Assembly (NCBI GenBank): GCA_019233085.1
Contig: JAFAMT010000145.1
Span: 1-40,970 of the forward strand
Source of the DNA: Herbaspirillum sp.
GTDB taxonomy: Bacteria; Pseudomonadota; Gammaproteobacteria; Burkholderiales; Burkholderiaceae_D
DNA: 40,970 nt
Direction of reading: 5' to 3'
Positions 11,952 to 20,519 of the stretch are shown here, piece by piece. The notes beneath the pieces were generated by a model. It did not search any database. It worked only from the letters and a program-made list of their open reading frames with translations, and was not told the DNA's origin. How positions within the stretch are numbered: position 1 is the stretch's first letter; every line of letters starts with the position of its first letter. A program made the position numbers and the translations under genes.

Positions 11952-11961
11952 GGAGTTGACG

Positions 11962-12765
11962 ATGCCCAAGCGTTTGCGTTTCTACGTACAACTGGCCTTC
12001 ACGCTCCTGGTGTGTGCCTTCCTGGTGGTGCCTGTGGTGCTGTCGATGCTGGCCGGCGTGACCGAGAATTTCTTCGTCGGGATATCCAGCGGCCTGACCC
12101 TGCGCTGGGTCGGCCAGGTGTGGGAGATGTACCAGCCCACCATCTGGCGCTCGCTGGTCATCGCGCTGGCCTGCCTGGTGGTGACCCTGGTGGCCGGCGT
12201 GCCGCTGGCCTACATGCTGGCGCGCTATCGTGGCGGCAACAGTCGCCTGGCGCGCGTGATCGAGGAATTGCTGATGATGCCGGTGGCCGTGCCGGGCCTG
12301 GCCACGGCGCTGGCGCTGATCATGGCCTATGGGACCTGGCGTGACTTCCGCGCCAGCATCTTCTTCATCCTGGTCGGCCATGTGATTTTCACGCTGCCCT
12401 TCATGGTGCGTCCGGTGCTGGCGGTGATGCAGTCCTCGCAACTGGCCCAGCTCGAAGAGGCTGCCGCCAGCCTGGGCGCGGGCCGGATGCAGCGCTTCTT
12501 CGGCATCGTCATCCCCAATGCCGCCTCGGGCATCCTGGCCGGCGCGCTGATGGTGGTGACGTTGTCGGTCGGCGAATTCAACATCACCTGGATGCTGCAC
12601 ACCCCGCTGACCCAGACCCTGCCGGTGGGCCTGGCCGATGCCTATGCATCGATGCGGCTGGAGGTCGGATCGGCTTATACGCTGATCTTCTTTTTCATGA
12701 TTATTCCGCTCCTGATCGGCATGCAGTGGGCGACCCAGGCATCCCGCAAGAAAGTCCGTCTATGA
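11962..12765 (+). CDS. ABC transporter permease, second subunit
   Basis: The 267-residue protein is the PotC/PhnV-like partner permease. It has an N-terminal helix (FTLLVCAFLVVPVVLSML), about five further segments, and an EAA loop read as QLEEAAASLGAGRMQRFFGIVIPNAA split over a normal helix-turn. ATG 11962 was chosen because GAGGAG (11950-11955) sits 6 bases upstream; a TTG two codons earlier is less likely. The stop codon overlaps the ATPase start (ATGA at 12762-12765), which indicates translational coupling. With the first permease it would form the heterodimeric membrane channel. Confidence 0.9.
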   Translation: MPKRLRFYVQLAFTLLVCAFLVVPVVLSMLAGVTENFFVGISSGLTLRWVGQVWEMYQPTIWRSLVIALACLVVTLVAGVPLAYMLARYRGGNSRLARVIEELLMMPVAVPGLATALALIMAYGTWRDFRASIFFILVGHVIFTLPFMVRPVLAVMQSSQLAQLEEAAASLGAGRMQRFFGIVIPNAASGILAGALMVVTLSVGEFNITWMLHTPLTQTLPVGLADAYASMRLEVGSAYTLIFFFMIIPLLIGMQWATQASRKKVRL

Positions 12766-13871
12766 AGTCCAACGATTCCAATCAACAAGCCGTCTCCATC
12801 CGCCTGGCCCAATGCGCCAAGTCCTTTGCCAATGGCACCCGCGCGCTGCAGCCGCTGGACCTGGAGATCCATCCCGGCGAGACGCTGGTGCTGCTGGGCC
12901 CGTCGGGCTGCGGCAAGACCACCACGCTGCGCATGATCGCCGGGCTCGAATTTCCCGACCAGGGCGGGCGCGTGTTCTTCGGCGACGAAGACGTGACCGC
13001 GCTGCCCATCGAGAAGCGCGGCGTGGGCATGGTGTTCCAGAACTACGCGCTGTTCCCCAACATGAGCGTGGGCGAGAACATCGCCTATGGCATGAAGATC
13101 CGCCGCATTCCCGCCGGCGAGCGTATCGAGCGCGTCGAGCGGCTGCTGGAGATGGTGCACCTGCAGGGGCTCTCGCAGCGGCGCGTGGACCAGCTCTCGG
13201 GCGGCCAGAAGCAGCGCGTGGCGCTGGCCCGGGCACTGGCCATGGAGCCGCGCGTACTGCTGCTGGACGAGCCGCTCACCGCCCTGGACGCCAAGCTGCG
13301 CGAAGCCGTGCGCAGCGATCTCAACAAGCTGCTGCGCAGCCTGGGCATTACCGCCATCTACGTCACCCACGACCAGGGCGAGGCGATGGCACTGGGTGAC
13401 CGCATCGTGGTGATGGAGCGGGGCAAGATCTCGCAGATCGGCACGCCCCAGGGCATCTACTACCACCCGGCCAACGACTTCGTGGCCGACTTCATCGGCG
13501 CCATGAACCGGGTCGAAGGCATCGTGGCAGGACATCGCCTGCAACTGCCCACCGGCAGCCTGCCGCTGGCGGATAATGGGCGCGACGGCGCCATCGTCCA
13601 GGGCCAGCCGGCCTGGGCCCTGTTCCGTCCGGAGGATGTCCAGGTGATCGACATCACCGAGGCCGATGCGCATTGCGTGCGCGGCCGGCTCATCAATACG
13701 TTTTTCCTGGGTGACCGTACCCGTTTTGAAATCGAGATCGGCGTGGAGCGCCCCATCATCGCCGAGACCAGCAAGCGTGGCTGGTGGGAGGCCGGGCAGC
13801 AGATCGCCATTCGCGTCCTGCCCGAGGCACTGGTGAAGATGGCGCCGCGCGCCGACAAGGAGGCAGCATGA
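12762..13871 (+). CDS. ABC transporter ATP-binding protein (PotA/FbpC/PhnT-like)
   Basis: The 369-residue ATPase drives the importer. It shows Walker A GPSGCGKTTT, the Q-loop in MVFQNYALFPNMSV, the ABC signature LSGGQKQRVALARAL, Walker B VLLLDEPLTALD, and the H-loop in YVTHDQGEAMALGDR. The C-terminal approximately 120 residues form a TOBE-type regulatory domain (PAWALFRPEDVQVIDI), usual for the polyamine/iron/phosphonate group. ATG 12762 overlaps the permease stop, and its own stop overlaps the phosphodiesterase start (13868), so three consecutive genes are coupled. No residues specific for one substrate were recognised. Confidence 0.93.
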   Translation: MKSNDSNQQAVSIRLAQCAKSFANGTRALQPLDLEIHPGETLVLLGPSGCGKTTTLRMIAGLEFPDQGGRVFFGDEDVTALPIEKRGVGMVFQNYALFPNMSVGENIAYGMKIRRIPAGERIERVERLLEMVHLQGLSQRRVDQLSGGQKQRVALARALAMEPRVLLLDEPLTALDAKLREAVRSDLNKLLRSLGITAIYVTHDQGEAMALGDRIVVMERGKISQIGTPQGIYYHPANDFVADFIGAMNRVEGIVAGHRLQLPTGSLPLADNGRDGAIVQGQPAWALFRPEDVQVIDITEADAHCVRGRLINTFFLGDRTRFEIEIGVERPIIAETSKRGWWEAGQQIAIRVLPEALVKMAPRADKEAA

Positions 13872-14689
13872 TACTGGGACAGATTTCCGACCTGCACATC
13901 AAGACCGATGGCAAGAAATCCTATCGCGTGGTCGATACGGCCGAGAGCCTGCGTCGTTGCGTGGCCCAGGTCAATGGCTTGAAGCAGCGCCCCGAGGCGC
14001 TGGTCATCACCGGCGACCTGGTCGATTTCGGCAAGCCCTCCGAGTACGCCTGCCTGCGCGAGCTGCTGGCGCCGCTGGCGATGCCCTACTACCTGCTGCC
14101 GGGCAACCATGACGAGCGCGAAGCCTTGCGCGCGGCGTTTCCCGAGCACACCTACCTGCAGCAGGGCGGCGAGCGCATCGAGTATGTGATCGAGGATCAT
14201 CCCTTGCGCATCATCGCGCTCGATACCGTGATTCCGCGTGCCAGCGCCGGGGCGCTGGCGCCGGCCAGCCTGGTGTGGCTGGACGATGTGCTGGCCCAGC
14301 AACCGGAACGGCCCACCGTGATCGTGATGCACCATCCGCCCTTTACCACCGGTATCGGCCACATGGATGACATCGGCCTGGCCGATCCGCAGGCGCTGGA
14401 GGCGGTGGTGCGCAAGCATCCCCAGGTGGAACGCATCCTGTGCGGCCACTTGCACCGCTCCATCCAGCGTCGCTTCGGCGGCACGCTGGCCACCACTTGC
14501 CCCGGTGTATCACATCAGGTGCAGCTGGACCTGGATCCGCAGGCCCCTTCCTGCTTCGTGATGGAGCCGCCGGGATTCCAGCTGCATTGGTGGGATGAGA
14601 AGGCCAGTAGCCTGGTCAGCCATACGGCATTCATCGGCCAGTTCGAGGGGCCGTATCCGTTCTATGACGGGGATGAACTGATCGATTGA
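13868..14689 (+). CDS. GpdQ-like binuclear metallophosphodiesterase
   Basis: The 273-residue class III phosphodiesterase has the complete metallophosphoesterase ligand set: Asp8 and His10 (QISDLH), Asp50 (VITGDLVDFG), Asn80 and His81 (LPGNHDE), His156 (VIVMHHPP), and His194 and His196 (CGHLHR). From memory these fall at or within one residue of the ligands of the Enterobacter glycerophosphodiesterase GpdQ (8, 10, 50, 80, 156, 195, 197), and the ending also resembles GpdQ. The reaction would be hydrolysis of glycerophosphodiesters or similar diesters, in the cytoplasm since no signal peptide is present. Cyclic AMP phosphodiesterase (CpdA/Icc) is the alternative. Start ATG 13868 overlaps the ATPase stop, tying it to the importer. 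Confidence 0.88.
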   Translation: MILGQISDLHIKTDGKKSYRVVDTAESLRRCVAQVNGLKQRPEALVITGDLVDFGKPSEYACLRELLAPLAMPYYLLPGNHDEREALRAAFPEHTYLQQGGERIEYVIEDHPLRIIALDTVIPRASAGALAPASLVWLDDVLAQQPERPTVIVMHHPPFTTGIGHMDDIGLADPQALEAVVRKHPQVERILCGHLHRSIQRRFGGTLATTCPGVSHQVQLDLDPQAPSCFVMEPPGFQLHWWDEKASSLVSHTAFIGQFEGPYPFYDGDELID

Positions 14690-14755
14690 TCTATCCTGCA
14701 GATTGATGCGCACCAGCAGTTCGATCGGGCAGATAAATGAATCAGGATGGACCCT

Positions 14756-14857
14756 CTACCGTTCGACCTGAGTAGGCCCGCGTCGGGCCATATCGAAGGC
14801 GCGACTTCAGGAGCGCCTTCGATACGCGGCTGCGCCGCTACTCAGGACGAACGGTAG
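14756..14857. repeat. 102-bp palindromic intergenic repeat (REP-like)
   Basis: The outer arms (14756-14775 and 14838-14857, 20 bases each) are inverted copies that differ at one position; each carries CTACCGTTCG next to CCTGAGTAG. Inside them ATCGAAGGCGC and GCGCCTTCGAT form a second perfect inverted pair, and GCCCGCGTCGGGCC and GCGGCTGCGCCGC form smaller hairpins. It resembles intergenic palindromes scattered through betaproteobacterial genomes. It lies between convergent genes and may also end transcription from both sides, although no T-run is present. Confidence 0.8.
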
Positions 14858-14878
14858 GCATCTCGCGATGAAGATCCA

Positions 14879-15205
14879 TTACTTCCAGACCAGCTCGATC
14901 ACCGGCGCTTCGTCATAGTCCTCGCAACGGTCATTGATGGCCGTGCAGCAGAACTCCACCTCTTCCACCAGTTCCGGCAGGCGCTGGTGCAGGTCGGCGC
15001 TGTGGCTGATCTCTATCCTCAGCATTTCCTTGGGCTTGAGCTTGAACTTGCTCATGCCCTCGTCGTCGCGCAGGTAGGACAGGCAATCGACCCAGGCATC
15101 CATGTTGCGGCCATAGAATTCCGGGAAGCCGAAGGCCTGTGCGCTCTCGCTATGGAAGCTGTCCCAGTCGGTGATGCGGTCGCCCGCCAGTTGTACGGTG
15201 GCCAT
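14879..15205 (-). CDS. Barstar-family protein (RNase inhibitor-like)
   Basis: The 108-residue acidic protein fits the barstar fold: DWDSFHSESAQAFGFPEFYGRNMDAWVDCLSYL is the family signature, in which the helix after FYGRNMDA holds the acidic residues that block the active site of barnase-type ribonucleases. The C-terminal strand is EAPVIELVWK. No barnase or other RNase toxin gene is adjacent; it lies 34 bases after exbD in the same direction. Orphan barstars are common in proteobacteria and their partners are mostly unknown, so immunity against an external RNase or another housekeeping role are both possible. Confidence 0.88.
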   Translation of the reverse strand: MATVQLAGDRITDWDSFHSESAQAFGFPEFYGRNMDAWVDCLSYLRDDEGMSKFKLKPKEMLRIEISHSADLHQRLPELVEEVEFCCTAINDRCEDYDEAPVIELVWK

Positions 15206-15239
15206 GGATGCGCCTCTTCTTTCCTGATGAATTGCCTGA

Positions 15240-15671
15240 TTACCTGGTCTTGGCCTGCGCGCGCGGGTCAGTGACGAAGCCCAGCTTGGTCATGCCGGCT
15301 CCCTGGGCGGCGGCCATCACCTCGGCGATGGTCTGGTAGCGGGTCGACTTGTCGGCGCGCAATTGCAGCTCGGGTTGCGGCTCTTTGTGGGAGGCCGCCG
15401 CCAGGCGGGCGTCGAGCTCTTCGCTGCTGACCTGCTGGTCGTTCCAGTACAGCTTGCCGGCCGCGTCTATGCCCAGCGTGATGGTCTCCGGTTTTTCCGG
15501 GGCGGGTGCCGACTGCGCGGTGGGCAGGTCCAGCTTGATTGCGTGGGTGAACATGGGCGCTGCGATGATGAAGATCACCAGCAGCACCAGCATCACGTCC
15601 ACCATGGGGGTGACATTGATGTCGGCCATCGGGGCCGAGTTCTGGTTGTCGTTGAATCCGCCGAAACTCAT
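15240..15671 (-). CDS. exbD: ExbD/TolR-family energy-transducing protein
   Basis: The 143-residue protein has a short cytoplasmic start (MSFGGFNDNQNSAPMADINVTPMVDVMLVLLVIF), one membrane helix with the conserved proton-path aspartate in MVDVMLVLL, and a periplasmic domain ending in MAAAQGAGMTKLGFVTDP. With ExbB it forms the proton-driven stator that energises TonB-dependent outer-membrane uptake. It starts 26 bases after exbB. No tonB is in the window, so the pair could serve a TonB elsewhere, or could be a TolQR-like pair; I favour exbD because tolA, tolB and pal are absent here. Confidence 0.85.
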   Translation of the reverse strand: MSFGGFNDNQNSAPMADINVTPMVDVMLVLLVIFIIAAPMFTHAIKLDLPTAQSAPAPEKPETITLGIDAAGKLYWNDQQVSSEELDARLAAASHKEPQPELQLRADKSTRYQTIAEVMAAAQGAGMTKLGFVTDPRAQAKTR

Positions 15672-15697
15672 GCTTGCCTCCTGTGGGTTGCCAAGGC

Positions 15698-16396
15698 TTA
15701 CTTGCCGCGCATGCCGCCGACACGTTCGCCGGTGGTGAGATAGGCATGCAGGTCATGGGCGAAGCCGTCCAGTTCGGCCAGCACCACGCGGTTGATGCGG
15801 GTGAAGGCGTTATAGGCCAGCACGGCGGGGATCGCCACCACCAGGCCCAGCGCGGTCATGATCAGGGCTTCGCCCACGGGGCCGGCCACCTTGTCGATCT
15901 GCACCGTGCCACTGGAGGACACCGCCGCCAGTGCGTGATAGATGCCCCAGACGGTACCGAACAGGCCCACGAAGGGGGCGGTCGATCCCACCGAGGCCAG
16001 CAGTGTCAGGCCACGTTCCAGGCGCGCCGAGACACGGTTGATTTCGCGGCGCAGGGTGCGGGTGATCAGCTCGCCCTGGTCGGTGGCGGCGTTCAGCGAG
16101 GGCATCCCCTGCTGGCGGGTACCGATGTCGGCGGCCTCGGCGGCGCGCTCGGCCATGGGGGTGTAGATCTGTTCGCTGTCGAGCTGCTGCATGGCGGCGG
16201 TGGCATCGGCCAGCGTGGGCGCCTGCCAGAACTGTTCCAGGGCATTGCTGCCGCGGCGGATGCGCCAGGCCGCCCAGGCCTTGGAGAGGATGTAGAACCA
16301 GCTGGCGATGGACATGATCAGCAGCAGGTAGGCGACAGAGTGGGAAATGGCATCACCCTGCGCCCAGTAGTGGGCAAAACCAACATTCGATTCCAT
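15698..16396 (-). CDS. exbB: ExbB/TolQ-family proton channel protein
   Basis: The 232-residue protein has three membrane segments: LLLIMSIASWFYILSKAW near the N-terminus, then TLLASVGSTAPFVGLFGTVWGIYHALAA, and ALIMTALGLVVAIPAVLAYN. The motifs GSTAPFVGLFGTVWGI and ALGLVVAIPAVLAYN are the MotA/TolQ/ExbB channel signature, in which threonines line the proton route. It is the first gene of a leftward exbB-exbD-barstar set. The 135-base stretch between it and dapB contains a leftward TATATT that could be a -10 box, but I see no convincing -35. Confidence 0.87.
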   Translation of the reverse strand: MESNVGFAHYWAQGDAISHSVAYLLLIMSIASWFYILSKAWAAWRIRRGSNALEQFWQAPTLADATAAMQQLDSEQIYTPMAERAAEAADIGTRQQGMPSLNAATDQGELITRTLRREINRVSARLERGLTLLASVGSTAPFVGLFGTVWGIYHALAAVSSSGTVQIDKVAGPVGEALIMTALGLVVAIPAVLAYNAFTRINRVVLAELDGFAHDLHAYLTTGERVGGMRGK

Positions 16397-16531
16397 GGTG
16401 CGTTCTTTCGTTCAAGGGCCGTGCGCAAGTGCCCGGCGGTCAGTCAATATAGGACGGAGGTCTACCAAAAAAATTCGCTGCCGGACCTGGAAGGCGCGGC
16501 AGCGGATCTCATGGCGGGACGGCAGGCGGGC

Positions 16532-17338
16532 TTACTTGAAGCCCAGCACGTCCTGCATGTCGTACAGGCCCGTTGCCTTGTCGGCCAGGAAGCGTGCGGC
16601 ACGCAGGCTGCCCATGGCGTAGGAGACGCGGCTGGAGGACTTGTGCGAGATCTCGATGCGCTCGCCGATGCCGGCAAAGAGGACCGTGTGGTCGCCGATG
16701 ATGTCACCGCCGCGCACGGTGGCAAAACCGATCGAGGACGGATCGCGTTCACCGGTGACACCTTCGCGGGCGTAGACGGCCACGTCGTCGAGCTTCTTGC
16801 CCAGCGCGTCGGCGATGACTTCACCCATCTTCAGGGCGGTGCCGGAGGGGGCGTCGACCTTGTGGCGATGGTGCGCCTCGATGATCTCGATGTCGTAGCC
16901 GTGCGAGAAATTCTTGGCGGCCAGCTCCAGCAGCTTCAGGGTCACGTTCACGCCCACGCTCATGTTGGGGGCGGCCATGATGGCGGTCTTCTGGGCGAAC
17001 TCGGCGATGGCGGCCTTGCCCTCGGCTTCGAAGCCGGTGGTGCCGATGACCACCTTCACGCCATGGGCAGCGCAGTATTCGAGGTGCTTCAGGGTGCCTT
17101 CGGGACGGGTGAAGTCAATCAGCACATCGGCCTGGGCCAGGCCTTTTGCCAGGTCGGACTCGATGATCACACCGGTGGTCCTGCCCAGGAACAGGCCTGC
17201 ATCGCTGCCGATGGCAGGGGAGCTGGGGGTATCGAGGGCGCCGGCGAGCTTGAGGTCGTCGGCGTCGAGGATGGCTTCGATCAGCATGCGGCCCATGCGC
17301 CCGGAGGCGCCGGCTACCGCGATATTCAATGCAGTCAT
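16532..17338 (-). CDS. dapB: 4-hydroxy-tetrahydrodipicolinate reductase
   Basis: The 268-residue enzyme reduces 4-hydroxy-tetrahydrodipicolinate with NAD(P)H in lysine and diaminopimelate synthesis. It begins with the dinucleotide motif [18 protein letters not shown]; the catalytic segment is [20 protein letters not shown], with the two histidines and lysine of the active site. Length is normal. It starts 13 bases after the bamE stop and is probably cotranscribed with it, an order frequently seen in betaproteobacteria. Confidence 0.96.
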   Translation of the reverse strand: MTALNIAVAGASGRMGRMLIEAILDADDLKLAGALDTPSSPAIGSDAGLFLGRTTGVIIESDLAKGLAQADVLIDFTRPEGTLKHLEYCAAHGVKVVIGTTGFEAEGKAAIAEFAQKTAIMAAPNMSVGVNVTLKLLELAAKNFSHGYDIEIIEAHHRHKVDAPSGTALKMGEVIADALGKKLDDVAVYAREGVTGERDPSSIGFATVRGGDIIGDHTVLFAGIGERIEISHKSSSRVSYAMGSLRAARFLADKATGLYDMQDVLGFK

Positions 17339-17351
17339 GGAAAACTCGGAA

Positions 17352-17909
17352 TTACTTGGTGGCAGAAGAGGGCGCCACCGGCGAGGCCTGGTGGATCTCG
17401 GTATCGCTCAACGCCGGCTTGGCGCCGACCTTGGCATTGGTGATCAGGGTCAGGTATTCGCTCTCGGTGGGCAGGTTCTCGCCGCCTTCGACGTGCTCCA
17501 GCAGGTCATCCTTGAAGAATACCGAGACGCGGCTGGTCATGACCTCGCCACTGCCCTTGGCCAGGCGGAAATCGTAGTCCCAGCGGTTGGAGTGGAACAT
17601 GTCGGTCAGCAGCGGCGTACCCAGCACGAAGCGGACCTGGTCGCGGGTCAGGCCCGTACGCAGCTGCGCCACCATCTCCTTGGAGACGAAGTTGCCCTGC
17701 TGGATATCGATGCGATAGGGCTTGAGGAAGCCGAACAGGCTATTGCTCTTGCCGGACACCTTCACCCCCGACGTGTCTGCCGGAGCGGCCTGGGCGGTCT
17801 GGCTGGGCTCCTTGGTCGAGGAGCAGCCGGCCAGCGACACGGCCAGGGCGGCCAAGAGGCCGATTGCGGCGGAGGGATGACGGGACTTCATTCGGGAAAG
17901 CATGCGCAT
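17352..17909 (-). CDS. bamE: Outer-membrane assembly lipoprotein BamE
   Basis: The 185-residue lipoprotein is a component of the BAM complex that inserts beta-barrel proteins into the outer membrane. It has a signal segment ([13 protein letters not shown]) and lipobox LAGC, then the SmpA/OmlA domain: [50 protein letters not shown] and [15 protein letters not shown]-terminal extension of about 40 residues follows the domain. Three possible ATG starts exist at 17909, 17903 and 17891 and none has a good ribosome site. It is divergent from fur, sharing a 196-base control region, a widely conserved arrangement. Confidence 0.94.
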   Translation of the reverse strand: MRMLSRMKSRHPSAAIGLLAALAVSLAGCSSTKEPSQTAQAAPADTSGVKVSGKSNSLFGFLKPYRIDIQQGNFVSKEMVAQLRTGLTRDQVRFVLGTPLLTDMFHSNRWDYDFRLAKGSGEVMTSRVSVFFKDDLLEHVEGGENLPTESEYLTLITNAKVGAKPALSDTEIHQASPVAPSSATK

Positions 17910-17925
17910 AAAGATTTCAACCGGG

Positions 17926-17955
17926 TTGAGCCATGAGCCTAAAGCACTATATGAT
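17926..17955 (+). promoter_or_regulatory. Sigma-70 promoter for fur in the bamE-fur divergent region
   Basis: TTGAGC (17926-17931) and TATGAT (17950-17955) are separated by 18 bases and read toward fur. The surrounding stretch from 17941 to 17980 is the most AT-rich in the gap. On the other strand TATAGT overlaps it and could serve bamE, so the two promoters may compete. I could not identify a convincing Fur box. The rest of the 196-base gap shows no gene. Confidence 0.6.
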
Positions 17956-18105
17956 AAGCTAGAACTTACTTCTTAAATAGGCATGAGTGCGTTCCGGGCG
18001 CAAAAGGCATTCTCCACACCCTTCGCCCGCAGCCTCCCCAGGCGCTTTCTCCCCGGCTGGCGCATGTCCGTTCAAGACCAGTAAAACCCCGAAACCCACG
18101 CTACC

Positions 18106-18531
18106 ATGCCCAACAATCCATCCGAACTCAAGGCCAGCGGCCTGAAGGCTACGCTGCCTCGCCTGAAGATCCTTGAGATCTTCCAGAACACTTCCGTGCG
18201 CCACCTGAGCGCTGAAGATGTCTACAAACAGTTGCTCTCCGACAATCTCGACGTGGGCCTGGCGACCGTCTACCGCGTGCTGACCCAGTTCGAGCAGGCC
18301 GGCCTGCTCCAGCGCAATCACTTCGAGACCGGCAAGGCCGTCTTCGAGCTGAACGAAGGTTCGCACCACGACCACCTGGTCTGCCTGGATTGCGGCAAGG
18401 TCGAGGAATTCTTCGACGCCGAGATCGAGAAGCGCCAGCTCAAGATCGCCCAGGAACATGGTTTCGAGATCGCCGACCACGCGCTGGCCCTCTACGGACA
18501 TTGCAAGAACTGCAAGAAACTGAAGAAGTAA
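18106..18531 (+). CDS. fur: Ferric uptake regulator
   Basis: The 141-residue metal-dependent repressor controls iron uptake genes. It has the winged-helix DNA-binding domain ([49 protein letters not shown]), then the dimerisation domain with metal ligands in [19 protein letters not shown] and a second cysteine pair CKNCKK at the C-terminus. Length and order are normal. It is divergent from bamE and followed by a bidirectional terminator. Autoregulation is common in the family but no operator is evident here. Confidence 0.96.
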   Translation: MPNNPSELKASGLKATLPRLKILEIFQNTSVRHLSAEDVYKQLLSDNLDVGLATVYRVLTQFEQAGLLQRNHFETGKAVFELNEGSHHDHLVCLDCGKVEEFFDAEIEKRQLKIAQEHGFEIADHALALYGHCKNCKKLKK

Positions 18532-18576
18532 GCACGCCGGGATTGCCCGGTTTTACGCAGGCAATCCTTTGCAAAG

Positions 18577-18610
18577 AAAAAGCCACGTGATGTAACACGT
18601 GGCTTTTTTT
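18577..18610. terminator. Bidirectional terminator between fur and hrcA
   Basis: GCCACGTG (18582-18589) and CACGTGGC (18596-18603) pair perfectly, flanked by AAAAA on the left and seven T residues on the right. It can end transcription from fur rightward and from hrcA leftward, the two genes being convergent. Confidence 0.9.
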
Positions 18611-18647
18611 GCATTCCGGCAACGGCAATATGACGCCATGGCCACCG

Positions 18648-19673
18648 TCAGTGCTGGCTCAGGGCGCTGGAGAGCAGCTTGGCCGTGATGTCGACGATGG
18701 GGATGACGCGCTCGTAGGCCATGCGGGTGGGGCCGATGACGCCCAGGGTGCCGACGATGCGACCGTTGACCTCGTAGGGGGCGGTGACGATGCTCATCTC
18801 ATCCATGGGCAGCAGCTGCGATTCGCCGCCGATGAAGATCTGCACGCCGGTGGCCTTGCTGGAGACATCCAGCAACTGCAGCAGGCCGGTCTTGTGCTCG
18901 AACATGTCGAAGAGCTGGCGCAGCGAATTCATGTTCGAGGACAGATCGGTCACCGACAGCAGGTTGCGTTCGCCGGAGATGACGACGTTGTTGTCGGCCT
19001 CTTCGCTCATGGCGTCGCTGCCGGCTTCCACGGCTGCCTGCATGAGCGCGGTCATGTCGTCGCGCAGCTGGCGCAGCTCGCCCTGCAAGTGCAGTCGTAT
19101 CTGGTCGAAGGACTGGCCGGCATAGTGCTGGTTGATGTAGTTGGCGGCCTGGGTCAGCTGGCTGGGGGTGTAGTCGACTTCGGTGAGCAGCATGCGGTTC
19201 TGCACGTCGCCACCCTGGTCGACGATCACCAGCAGGATACGCTTTTCCGACAGCCGCAGGAATTCGATCTGCTGGAACGCCGATTCGCGCCGCGGCGTCA
19301 TGACCACGCCGGCGAATTGCGACAGCGACGACAGCACCTGGGCGGCGTTGGTGATGATCTTCTGCGGCGTGGCATTCTGCAGGCGCGGCTGCAGGCGACC
19401 TTCCAGGGCGCTCTCGTCGATTGCCTCCACCGTCAGCAGGGTGTCGACGAACATGCGGTAGCCGCGCGGCGTCGGTACGCGCCCGGCCGAGGTATGCGGA
19501 CTGGCCACGAAGCCCATCTCTTCCAGGTCGGCCATGATGTTGCGGATGGTCGCCGGCGACAGCTCCAGGCCCGACAGTTTCGACAGCGCGCGCGAGCCCA
19601 CCGGCTGGCCGTCGGCGATGTACCGTTCGACCAGGGCCTTCAGGAGTGTGCGGGCGCGATTATCGAGTTGCAT
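18648..19673 (-). CDS. hrcA: Heat-inducible transcription repressor HrcA
   Basis: The 341-residue repressor binds the CIRCE inverted repeat upstream of chaperone genes and is stabilised by GroEL. The N-terminal winged helix has [64 protein letters not shown] across its first 70 residues (family-typical). GAF-like and dimerisation domains follow ([31 protein letters not shown]) and the end is [19 protein letters not shown]. It lies in the conserved hrcA, nadK, recN, hemH, grpE, dnaK, dnaJ neighbourhood. I see no CIRCE sequence (TTAGCACTC and its complement) in this window, so its targets here, if any, are elsewhere (groESL). Confidence 0.95.
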   Translation of the reverse strand: MQLDNRARTLLKALVERYIADGQPVGSRALSKLSGLELSPATIRNIMADLEEMGFVASPHTSAGRVPTPRGYRMFVDTLLTVEAIDESALEGRLQPRLQNATPQKIITNAAQVLSSLSQFAGVVMTPRRESAFQQIEFLRLSEKRILLVIVDQGGDVQNRMLLTEVDYTPSQLTQAANYINQHYAGQSFDQIRLHLQGELRQLRDDMTALMQAAVEAGSDAMSEEADNNVVISGERNLLSVTDLSSNMNSLRQLFDMFEHKTGLLQLLDVSSKATGVQIFIGGESQLLPMDEMSIVTAPYEVNGRIVGTLGVIGPTRMAYERVIPIVDITAKLLSSALSQH

Positions 19674-19745
19674 GGTGCATATTCTAGCGGCATATCCGGC
19701 AAATGGTGACAGCGGCGTGACGGGCTGCCTGAATTGACCCGGTTT

Positions 19746-20483
19746 TCAGGCCTGTGACTGCAGCCAGTCATGCAGTTCGTGCAGGTCCCGGCAGATGGCG
19801 TCGGCGACGATGCCTTCGGGCAGGGTACGGTCGAAACGGTTCATCCAGACCGCCCGCAGGCCGGCCTGGCGGGCCCCCTGGACATCGAGCAGCGGATCGT
19901 CGCCGACATAGACGGTGGCGCCCGGCGCCACCTGCAGGGCGGCGCAGGCGGCGTGGAAGATGGCCGGGTCGGGCTTGGCCGTGCCGAAGCGGTGGGCGGC
20001 GATGGAGACGCCGAAGTGCCCCGCCAGGCCGATGCGCTCCAGGTCGGCAAAGCCGTTGGAAACCGAGCCCAGGGTCAGCTTGTCTTTCAGGCGCAGCAGG
20101 CCCGGTTCGACGTCGTCGAACAGCGTCACCGTACTGCGGGCCTCCGAGAACAGGGCCATGGCCGGCTCCACCAGGGCCAGGTCTTCGCCGTGCTCGCGAA
20201 AGACCTGGCTCAAGGCGGTATGGCGTAGTTTCCAGAGATCGATGCGCAAGGCCGGATCGGACTTGATCAAGGCCATGCGGCGCTCGCGCAGGCTGGCGAT
20301 GGTGTGGGCGGCGGTCACGCGCGGGGCGTGCTGGCGCAGCCAGTCGTAGAGCAGGCCTTCGGCGCGCAGCAGCACGGGTTCGATGGCCCAGAGCGTATCG
20401 TCGAGGTCGAACAGGACCGCCTCGATGGGCGGCCTGGCCGGCGCATGGGGCCCGGTGGGCGGGGGAGAAGCGGGTGGTTTCAT
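19746..20483 (-). CDS. HAD-superfamily (subfamily IA) hydrolase
   Basis: The 245-residue phosphatase-like protein shows the HAD motifs: [11 protein letters not shown], with the nucleophile Asp and the Asp two residues on; II, SVSNGF; III, lysine in [11 protein letters not shown]; and [20 protein letters not shown]. The cap inserted after motif I is the alpha-helical subfamily IA type, as in YjjG-like nucleotidases and pyrophosphatases. The substrate cannot be inferred. A proline-rich N-terminus ([13 protein letters not shown]) precedes the domain and may be an overlong start, although no better start is evident. The gene is divergent from nadK, with only 36 bases between starts. Confidence 0.88.
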   Translation of the reverse strand: MKPPASPPPTGPHAPARPPIEAVLFDLDDTLWAIEPVLLRAEGLLYDWLRQHAPRVTAAHTIASLRERRMALIKSDPALRIDLWKLRHTALSQVFREHGEDLALVEPAMALFSEARSTVTLFDDVEPGLLRLKDKLTLGSVSNGFADLERIGLAGHFGVSIAAHRFGTAKPDPAIFHAACAALQVAPGATVYVGDDPLLDVQGARQAGLRAVWMNRFDRTLPEGIVADAICRDLHELHDWLQSQA

Positions 20484-20519
20484 TACAAAGTCATCTCAAA
20501 TTATGGTCTAATCCGCAGC

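Noticed and set aside
9522-11969. Long minus-strand open frame (815 codons) over the regulator and transporter genes
   Set aside because: It has no recognisable domains and lies opposite clear genes; it is a by-product of codon bias.
15674-17443. Plus-strand frame of 589 codons over exbB and dapB
   Set aside because: Low-complexity His/Gly/Val-rich shadow of two genes with full family motifs on the other strand.
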